The position numbers and the translations under genes were made by a program. 29,339 bases of DNA, from positions 1 to 29,339 of the IMG/VR virus record IMGVR_UViG_3300031669_000176. One strand, 5' to 3'. This document shows positions 24,984 to 29,339 of this stretch, one piece after another; position 1 is the stretch's first letter; the number at the start of each line of letters is the position of its first letter. The notes under the pieces are model-generated. The model did not search any database, was not told the origin of the DNA, and worked only from the letters and a program-made list of their open reading frames with translations. Source of the DNA: a virus.

Positions 24984-25206
24984 GGCATCCGACATAATCG
25001 CCAACCCAACCCCCGCCGACATCCGCGCCGCCCGCGAGGCTTCCGGCCTCACTCAAGCCGCCGCGGCGAAGCTCATCGGCGCCACTACTCGGGCCTGGTC
25101 GGCATGGGAGAGTGAATCCCCATCCTGCCGGCCGATGCCTTGGGCGAAATATGAGCTTTTCCTGATTCTGTCGGCCCACGGGTCGGTCATCGCGCCAAGG
25201 CGGTGA
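24970..25206 (+). CDS. XRE-type helix-turn-helix DNA-binding protein
   Basis: A 78-residue protein (start may be ATG 24970) with a Cro/CI-type HTH at about residues 15-50: PADIRAAREASGLTQAAAAK, then LIGATTRAWSAWE. This is the usual helix 2-turn-helix 3 pattern, with W in the recognition part as in a phage/prophage subgroup. It overlaps the upstream gene by 14 bases and shares its promoter. The palindrome in that promoter suggests autoregulation, and the same site lies next to the start of the late operon. Confidence 0.75.
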   Translation: MPPYRASDIIANPTPADIRAAREASGLTQAAAAKLIGATTRAWSAWESESPSCRPMPWAKYELFLILSAHGSVIAPRR

Positions 25207-25660
25207 CTGCGAAATCTTGCCGAGTGACCGCGTCTCGGCGACCCTTGGGCGCAGGCTTGTGGCCGGCTGGGCGGATTGTGGGGTTTATAAATCCCCGAAA
25301 TTGTCTTGGCTGCGCAGAATTCCCGCTGCGTCGGTCATCGCCTGCCTTTCGGCCCCATCCGGCGCGGATGTCGGGTCGCCTAAAGTCGCCGCGGGGCGCG
25401 ATTGCTGGCCTTCCCTGTGTGTGCCGCTCCACCGGCATAGCTTACCGCCGGCTCTTCGTCGCCTGCCCTGACTGCGGCCAATCCGGCGCGGATGAATTCC
25501 GGCTCCCGGCGTCCTGGCTGCCCGTAGGCAATCGTCAGGATACCGGGGCCAGAAATGAAAATCCCCGCGACCGTTAGGTGGCGAGGATTGGTGTTCTTCA
25601 GGGCGAGTTCTTCCATTAATTGGGAGTGGGAGCATCTCGTTTCCGGCTCACAGTCCGGCT
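25207..25660. other. Unassigned stretch with overlapping reading frames and a direct repeat
   Basis: No gene can be supported. A 124-residue frame (25203-25577, plus) opens with GTG overlapping the XRE stop as GTGA. A 78-residue frame (25380-25616, minus) starts MEELALKNTNPRHLTVAG. Both are Pro/Arg/Gly/Ala-rich and lack a clear ribosome site. An imperfect direct repeat of about 36-39 bases ending ATCCGGCGCGGATG is present at about 25334-25370 and 25456-25494. A near-palindrome GGGGTTTATAAATCCCC lies near 25278-25294. It may be a regulatory or recombination region, or eroded coding sequence. Confidence 0.4.
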
Positions 25661-25721
25661 TTATCCCTCTACAGGCTTTATACGCTCAGATTTTGAAGGT
25701 GTCAATCGGTTGTAACTCCTG
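25661..25721 (-). pseudogene. 3' remnant of the gene split by the insertion sequence
   Basis: If the element and one copy of the 8-base target duplication are removed, the frame from ATG 28007 continues here without a break. It adds 17 residues (YNRLTPSKSERIKPVEG) and ends at TAA (25661-25663). The original protein would have been 88 residues. Confidence 0.75.
25714..25721. repeat. Target site duplication, left copy
   Basis: AACTCCTG directly borders the left inverted repeat and matches the eight bases after the right inverted repeat. Eight-base duplications are typical of IS1-family transposition. Confidence 0.85.
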
Positions 25722-25741
25722 GGTAGTGTCTCAGTTTGAAA
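25722..25741 (+). repeat. Left terminal inverted repeat of the element
   Basis: GGTAGTGTCTCAGTTTGAAA, identical over 20 bases to the reverse complement of the right end. Confidence 0.9.
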
Positions 25742-25775
25742 TACCTGTTCGGATGATCATTAAATAATGCGAACA

Positions 25776-25859
25776 ATCGGGTAGGGGACAGGGTTGCCCC
25801 TGTCGCCCTCCCACACCACCGGACGTGCGGTTCCGCATCCGGCGGTTCATTGAACACAC
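25776..25859 (-). ncRNA. Group II intron remnant: domains V and VI with 3' splice end
   Basis: On the minus strand, bases 25846-25815 fold as a domain V: an 8-9 bp lower stem (CCGCCGGA with TCCGGTGG), a two-base CG bulge, and TGCG-GAAC-CGCA on top. Next is the hairpin GACAGGG-GCAA-CCCTGTC of domain VI, then CCCCTACCCGAT, with an A seven bases from the end as branch point and the expected AT terminus. The CGC triad suggests a bacterial class C intron. The 84-base segment begins GTGTG, like the 5' intron consensus, but domains I-IV and the reverse transcriptase are missing. Confidence 0.75.
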
Positions 25860-25982
25860 AAGATCACTGCCAGCGCTCAAATGACTAGCCAGTTTCCCAT
25901 AATCGACTTTTACACCACCAAGATGATGCTGAAAAAGCTTATCTAAATAAGCACCATCGATGAAGATTGCGCAGCGATCCAT
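25860..25982 (-). pseudogene. N-terminal fragment of a NYN-domain protein
   Basis: The 41 residues MDRCAIFIDGAYLDKLFQHH then LGGVKVDYGKLASHLSAGSDL have the start of a NYN (PIN-like RNase, LabA/DUF88 type) domain. They include the first catalytic Asp in IFIDGAYL. Homology stops exactly where the intron remnant begins. The frame stays open through the intron piece for 28 codons and ends SHYLMIIRTGISN near the element's end. The remaining catalytic acids are absent, so it should be inactive. Confidence 0.6.
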
Positions 25983-26009
25983 TTACTATTCCCCCAAGTC
26001 ATAAACAAC

Positions 26010-26039
26010 GGGCCGATGAAGCACTCGCTTCATCGGCCC
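26010..26039. terminator. Strong hairpin downstream of the transposase fragment
   Basis: GGGCCGATGAAG and CTTCATCGGCCC form a perfect 12-bp stem with a 6-base loop. On the minus strand it is followed by GTTGTTTATG, a weak T-rich tract. It may end transcription of the transposase fragment or shield the element from outside transcription. Confidence 0.5.
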
Positions 26040-26188
26040 TATATGCTGACCCGACATCCGTTTGAACGCCGGGGAGGATAACAACCCTTAATCCGTTAGA
26101 ACTAAGGGGAAGATACTTTGCAGACTTTAACACCGCCAACATATTTTTGCAAGACTTCATTTGGTGCGATGCGCACGCTCTTTGATGC

Positions 26189-26536
26189 TCAATCTGCAAG
26201 CTTTGCGATTTCCTCAAGAGTCCACACATGTTCTGAAATTCCCGCTTCCATCGCAGGTGTCACGCGCAGGGTCTTGTGAATGCGCCCAAAATTATAGTGC
26301 ATGAAGTGCAGCGCCACGGCATGTTCTAGGTTCTCTATCTTCTTGCTGAATCCATTGGTCAGCCGCGTTAAGCGGCGCATGCTCATCCGCATGGTCAAGT
26401 TCTGGCGCTCGACGTAACTGGTTGAGACCTCCTTCATATCGGGATCTCCCTTGATGGTGCGTTTCTCAGCCCTCACAAAACCAGCCGGGCTGTAGCGGCG
26501 ACCGTTCGATGGGCCAAAGTTAGCGCTGGTGACCAA
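26189..26536 (-). pseudogene. C-terminal fragment of an IS1-like transposase
   Basis: The 115-residue frame ends with a segment typical of a proteobacterial IS1-family subgroup: VSTSYVERQNLTMRMSMRRL, TRLTNGFSKKIENLEHAVAL, then HYNFGRIHKTLRVTPAM. The Glu in YVERQN (residue 43) is the last acidic residue of the DDE triad. The two catalytic Asp residues and the N-terminal DNA-binding part are missing, because the divergent P63C gene begins where they should be. Confidence 0.75.
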
Positions 26537-26548
26537 ATCGAACCAGAT

Positions 26549-27460
26549 GTGGTCACGGAAGATGAGGTCATAGAGCCAAGTACTGAGATGCCTATTGCCA
26601 GGTGGCGAGGCGCGCTAAACATTGTTGGCATGGAAGTCCCGTGCTACGTCCTTGACAACGGCACGAAGATAATTGGGCGTACTTCGGCAACAGAACTTTT
26701 AACCGGGATAAAAGGCGGTGGGGCGCTCGAGAAATACATAGGCGTAAAGGCACTAGAACCATACATAAACAAAGAGTTAGTTCTCGAGCGACTTATTCCA
26801 TTTCGCCTCCTCGAAGTTGAGGGTCTAGAGAAGGCAGTGAAGGGATTACCTGCCGATTTGATGATTGAGATTTGCCAGGGATTTGTTGCCGCCTTGCAAG
26901 CATCGTTTGACCCGGCGTCAGAAACCAAGATGACTGATCGCCAACAACAGATGGCAATCAAAGCAAGCATGTTTTTGTCTGCTTGCGCCAAGATTGGGTT
27001 AGAAGCACTGATAGACGAAGCAACCGGCTACCAGTACGAGCGAGCAGAAGATGCGCTCCAGGTAAAACTTCGGGCATTTATTGCAGATGAGTTGCGCGCA
27101 TGGGAAAAAACATTTCCTGACGAGCTTTGGGTTGAGTTTGGGCGGCTCACAGGATGGAAAGGAACGCTGCATAGTCGGCCAAAGTGGTGGGGTAAGCTGG
27201 TGATTGAGATGATTTACGATACTCTAGATCCTGACGTGGCTATATACATCAAGACGCATAAGCCGCCCATGGGAGTTCGTTGGCATCGGCAACTTACAGA
27301 AAATGTCGGGGCCAGACAGCTTGTATCGCGATGCTATGAAGTTATTGGCATGGCAAAAACCTGCCAAGACATGAGGGAGCTACGTGACAAGGTTGCAGAA
27401 CACTACGGGAGGCATCCCGTGCAATTCAGAATGTATCTCCCAAGACGAGAGGACTCCTAG
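26549..27460 (+). CDS. P63C-domain protein carried by the insertion element
   Basis: A 303-residue protein. It starts at GTG 26549, or at an ATG about 13 codons later (MPIARWRGALNIVGMEVPCY). The segment EVPCYVLDNGTKIIGRTSAT is the usual lead-in to this family. The core KIGLEALIDEATGYQYERAE, then LRAFIADELRAWEKTFPDEL, is the P63C domain, and it continues with WGKLVIEMIYDTLDPDVAIY. The P63C domain has no established activity. It is complete at both ends, unlike the transposase beside it. It runs convergently towards the 84-residue gene and divergently from the transposase fragment. Confidence 0.75.
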   Translation: MVTEDEVIEPSTEMPIARWRGALNIVGMEVPCYVLDNGTKIIGRTSATELLTGIKGGGALEKYIGVKALEPYINKELVLERLIPFRLLEVEGLEKAVKGLPADLMIEICQGFVAALQASFDPASETKMTDRQQQMAIKASMFLSACAKIGLEALIDEATGYQYERAEDALQVKLRAFIADELRAWEKTFPDELWVEFGRLTGWKGTLHSRPKWWGKLVIEMIYDTLDPDVAIYIKTHKPPMGVRWHRQLTENVGARQLVSRCYEVIGMAKTCQDMRELRDKVAEHYGRHPVQFRMYLPRREDS

Positions 27461-27470
27461 CTAAAGGCAG

Positions 27471-27725
27471 CTATTCGCTTTCCTCTCGAGAAGCTGCCCA
27501 CCGCGCAGTCGCTGCCTTCTTCGCAATCTCTGACCGCTTTTCAGCGGTCAGTTTTTTTGCTCGGGCCGCGCCGCCCTTCAATCCGCCAAGCCGACCGAGC
27601 GCAACCGCAGCCGGGTTCTTCTCCGGCTGTTCCAGCTGCGCGGGTTCCTCTCCCGTGGCCTGATCTACGATGGATTTTGCTAGTTGGCTGAGGTCTAGCC
27701 GACCTTTGCTTGAGCGTTTAGGCAT
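27471..27725 (-). CDS. Small basic GG-KGG/ARW protein (histone H1-like segment), IS cargo
   Basis: Starting at ATG 27725 (MPKRSSKGRLDLSQLAKSIV) the product has 84 residues. A frame to a TTG at 27779 begins in the inverted repeat and is less likely. Residues 41-80 carry LGRLGGLKGGAARAKKLTAE, then KRSEIAKKAATARWA. This is a pattern widespread as a short nucleic-acid-binding-like segment, often found at the N-terminus of P63C proteins. Here it is a separate convergent gene ten bases from the P63C gene. The function is unknown. Confidence 0.65.
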   Translation of the reverse strand: MPKRSSKGRLDLSQLAKSIVDQATGEEPAQLEQPEKNPAAVALGRLGGLKGGAARAKKLTAEKRSEIAKKAATARWAASREESE

Positions 27726-27773
27726 GGTGCTTTGAGTATGCACATGCGCCATCCACTCGTCAATCTCAGTTAT

Positions 27774-27793
27774 TTTCAAACTGAGACACTACC
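27774..27793 (-). repeat. Right terminal inverted repeat of the element
   Basis: Reverse complement reads GGTAGTGTCTCAGTTTGAAA, identical over 20 bases to the left end. It supplies the TAG stop that now ends the split host gene. Confidence 0.9.
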
Positions 27794-28007
27794 AACTCCT
27801 GCCAATCGGCCACCAGCCTTTCGCTCTCGACTCATCAATGGCCACACCGCGATGGTAAATAATGATGCCAGACCTGTCCTGAGCAACAATCATCGTTGTA
27901 TGGCAGTCATCCAGTTGAGCCCCATCACGCATCAGAACAACGATTCTACGTCCTGGACCTGGACGCTGATGCATCGGATTCAGTCGAATCGGCTCAGGCT
28001 TACTCAT
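27789..28007 (-). pseudogene. Phage gene truncated by the insertion element, 5' part
   Basis: ATG 28007, with GGGAG upstream and three bases after the zinc-finger gene, starts a protein reading MSKPEPIRLNPMHQRPGPGR, then RIVVLMRDGAQLDDCHTTMI. It now ends RSW-stop because of the inverted repeat. Restoring the target site yields 88 residues ending SKSERIKPVEG (see 25661-25721). The family is not recognised. Only 17 C-terminal residues are lost, so partial function is possible. Confidence 0.75.
27794..27801. repeat. Target site duplication, right copy
   Basis: AACTCCTG immediately follows the right inverted repeat and matches 25714-25721. Confidence 0.85.
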
Positions 28008-28010
28008 CCG

Positions 28011-28514
28011 TCAATCTCCCAATTTCCGCCCAGCATCCCCAACCGTCTCGCTATCCCGCGCGCGCGCCCACTTTAACACCTGCTCATATTTCCGCGCCCA
28101 GGCGTGCCAATTATCCCTCGGCACCCCAGCAGCTCGCGCCCGCTCCGAATCCGTCCAGCGATGCACGCCGACCCCTCCGCAGGCCGGGCAAACCTGCCTA
28201 ACACCATCCAAACGCTGCTCAGACGCTCCTTTGCATGACCGGCATTGCCAGTGCATCACCTCCAGGATTGCGGCCGTGGCGAGCCATTTTGACGGCTCCA
28301 TCGATAGGCGCATGGACTGCCGAGCATGGCGAGCCAGGATGAGGATCGCCCGACGCAGCGCATTGACGTCATAGTCCTTGGCGCGCATCAAGTCCGAACC
28401 GATACTACTTGCTCCGGACAGTGCCGCGACATACTCGACGGAGCGGATCTGCTCGTCCTTGGCGCCCAGGTCAGAGGTGACACAGCTCTGTGCTAATATT
28501 TCAGGGAAACCCAT
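28011..28514 (-). CDS. Zinc-finger protein resembling Q-type late antiterminators
   Basis: ATG 28514 (after AGAGGA) gives 167 residues; a GTG one codon earlier is possible. A four-Cys cluster lies at C91, C94, C109 and C112 (CRSCKGASEQ, VCPACGGVG). A helix-turn-helix-like segment follows it (WTDSERARAAGVPRDNWHAW). The order, a helical N-terminus, then DnaJ-like CxxCxG pairs, then HTH, is that of phage 82/21-type Q antiterminators. The gene lies upstream of a late operon dotted with terminators, which fits. The sequence match is by pattern only; a general regulator is the alternative. Confidence 0.5.
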   Translation of the reverse strand: MGFPEILAQSCVTSDLGAKDEQIRSVEYVAALSGASSIGSDLMRAKDYDVNALRRAILILARHARQSMRLSMEPSKWLATAAILEVMHWQCRSCKGASEQRLDGVRQVCPACGGVGVHRWTDSERARAAGVPRDNWHAWARKYEQVLKWARARDSETVGDAGRKLGD

Positions 28515-28720
28515 CACGTCCTCTCTTTCGGGTAAATTTTATCGGCCACGGTGATCAATTCCAGGGCAAGCGGTTCTGGTAAATCGGGATCGTTCAGATC
28601 CACAAAAAAACACCGGCTATGCCGGTAGAGTCGCCATCTCACGTTGTAGGCGAAATAGGGTTGGTTGATGAATGGCGCCAGGGCGCAGCGCGGAGGCTTG
28701 GGCGAATTGCCTGACTTCAT
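28514..28720 (-). CDS. Hypothetical 68-aa protein containing a terminator-like hairpin
   Basis: ATG 28720 follows GGAGG and overlaps the stop of the DUF1937 gene (ATGA). The product reads MKSGNSPKPPRCALAPFINQ and ends LALELITVADKIYPKERT. No family is recognised. An upstream extension to 28831 would overlap the DUF1937 gene and is rejected. A terminator-like structure lies within its coding sequence. Confidence 0.55.
   Translation of the reverse strand: MKSGNSPKPPRCALAPFINQPYFAYNVRWRLYRHSRCFFVDLNDPDLPEPLALELITVADKIYPKERT
28604..28626 (-). terminator. Terminator-like hairpin inside a coding sequence
   Basis: On the minus strand ACCGGC-ATA-GCCGGT, a 6-bp stem with a 3-base loop, is followed by G and seven T. 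It has all features of an intrinsic terminator but lies in the middle of the 68-residue gene, upstream of the Q-like gene. Confidence 0.6.
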
Positions 28721-29064
28721 GCAACCTCCGCAGGATCGAGATACCAGATCGGCATCCCGCGCTCGCCGGCAAAGGCAATCTCTTGCTTGATGCCTGCGCT
28801 TTCCAGGAAGCCAGGAAGCAGTAGGACGCAAAGCTCGTCCGCTTTCGCCAGCCAGGGAAGGTCTTGCGCCATCCAGAATTTCCCCGACTGTTGCGCGTCG
28901 AACCCATGGATTTCGACAGGGTGAGAATGGGCAATTGGCGAGAAGACGAATAGCCCTTGGCGCATGAGGTGAGCGGCTGCGCGGCAGGCGTCTATCCAGC
29001 GCTGGTGACGGATGGATTCGCTGGGGTGACTGTAGGGGCTGCCGAGATAGACCAGCTTGCTCAC
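28717..29064 (-). CDS. DUF1937-family protein (nucleoside deoxyribosyltransferase-like fold)
   Basis: The 115-residue protein has VYLGSPYSHPSESIRHQRW at the start, then FVFSPIAHSHPVEIHGF and LCVLLLPGFLESAGIKQEI, and ends IWYLDPAEVA. These motifs define the DUF1937 family, related in fold to nucleoside 2-deoxyribosyltransferases, with the SPYSHP and SPIAHSHP loops near the active site. Phages often carry such genes among early or accessory genes, possibly for nucleotide metabolism. Start and stop both overlap neighbours by four bases. Confidence 0.8.
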   Translation of the reverse strand: MSKLVYLGSPYSHPSESIRHQRWIDACRAAAHLMRQGLFVFSPIAHSHPVEIHGFDAQQSGKFWMAQDLPWLAKADELCVLLLPGFLESAGIKQEIAFAGERGMPIWYLDPAEVA

Positions 29065-29339
29065 GAGATCACCTTGTAGGCGATGATGTTCTTCCAGTCA
29101 GCTCCATCATGATGCCTCCAATCCCATATGGACGCCCGCCTTGTTTTAGTGCTCACTTCTCCGCTAGCAAATTTCACGGAAACATTCGGGTCACCGGAAA
29201 CAGGGCATTCCCCGCCATTCCACTCTATCCAGCCATCGGCCGCCGGCTCATCATGCACTGGGATCGGGCCGAACGAATCCGCAAAAGTATCGACCTTCCG
29301 CCCCAGCACCTCGCCGAGCTTTTCGAGGTAGTGCTGGGC
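29061..29339 (-). CDS. Phage hypothetical protein, N-terminus outside the window
   Basis: The frame is open to the right edge (QHYLEKLGEVLGRKVDTFAD), so the GTG at 29309 is probably internal. The C-terminal domain (DGWIEWNGGECPVSGDPNVS, ASIWDWRHHDGADWKNIIAY, KVIS) is a short beta module with W-GGECPV and a final IIAYKV that recurs in phage accessory proteins. The function is unknown. It overlaps the DUF1937 gene by four bases. Confidence 0.65.
   Translation of the reverse strand, partial: AQHYLEKLGEVLGRKVDTFADSFGPIPVHDEPAADGWIEWNGGECPVSGDPNVSVKFASGEVSTKTRRASIWDWRHHDGADWKNIIAYKVIS

Larger units (their letters stand above)
25722..27793 (-). mobile_element. IS1-like insertion element with cargo genes (non-autonomous as seen)
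   Basis: The element is 2,072 bp with perfect 20-bp terminal inverted repeats (GGTAGTGTCTCAGTTTGAAA inward from both ends) and an 8-bp target duplication. Inside are, from left: a group II intron end, the start of a NYN-domain gene, a strong hairpin, the C-terminal part of an IS1-like transposase (minus), a P63C gene (plus) and a GG-KGG/ARW protein (minus). Only the last third or so of the transposase is present, so movement would need a transposase in trans. The intact ends and duplication show that it inserted as one unit. Confidence 0.85.

Noticed and set aside
25776-25859. Calling the GTGTG start a proven 5' splice site
   Set aside because: Five bases can match by chance; only the domain V-VI end is well supported.
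26549-27460. Consideration of the P63C gene as part of the phage genome
   Set aside because: It lies inside perfect terminal repeats with a target duplication, so it came in with the element.
1-29339. CRISPR array, tRNA or rRNA genes, integrase or diversity-generating retroelement
   Set aside because: No regularly spaced repeats, no cloverleaf or rRNA-like sequence, no tyrosine/serine recombinase motifs, and no reverse transcriptase or template/variable repeat pair were seen.

Overview
The window looks like the late (packaging, head, tail) half of a short-tailed, P22-like phage or prophage of a proteobacterium, reading right to left (minus strand), with a control region at the right that is broken by an insertion sequence. 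The host cannot be named from the sequence. No integrase, replication or lysis gene is visible, and both ends of the window cut through genes.

Right to left: 29339-28011 is a tightly coupled minus-strand operon (a partial phage protein, a DUF1937 protein, a 68-aa protein and a zinc-finger protein resembling Q-type late antiterminators). It runs into a small gene (27789-28007) split by a 2,072-bp element (25722-27793). The element has 20-bp perfect terminal inverted repeats and an 8-bp target duplication. It carries the C-terminal end of an IS1-like transposase, a P63C-domain gene, a small GG-KGG/ARW protein, the start of a NYN-domain gene and the domain V-VI end of a group II intron. Next comes an unassigned stretch (25207-25660), then a small plus-strand pair (85-aa protein plus XRE-type HTH protein) with its own promoter and operator-like palindrome.

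The late operon starts near 24640: small proteins and a GroES-like co-chaperonin, then small and large terminase (23681-22051), a CxxC protein, portal, a 59-aa protein, scaffold and P22-type coat (18273-17005). A freestanding HNH endonuclease with its own promoter and terminator follows. Then come two tandem paralogous decoration-type proteins, a glycosyltransferase-like protein, a 118-aa protein, a cupin-SET fusion, three ejection-type proteins (one with a lytic transglycosylase domain), a glycine-rich fibre, gp4-like and gp10-like tail proteins, two fibre/tail proteins, an SGNH hydrolase, a 54-aa protein and a collagen-like fibre that leaves the window at base 1.

Five intrinsic terminators on the coding strand sit between late genes, as expected for an operon expressed by antitermination. 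The most unusual points are the cargo-bearing IS with an intron scar, the cupin-SET fusion, the phage co-chaperonin, the extra domain inserted in the gp4-like protein, and the self-contained HNH unit.
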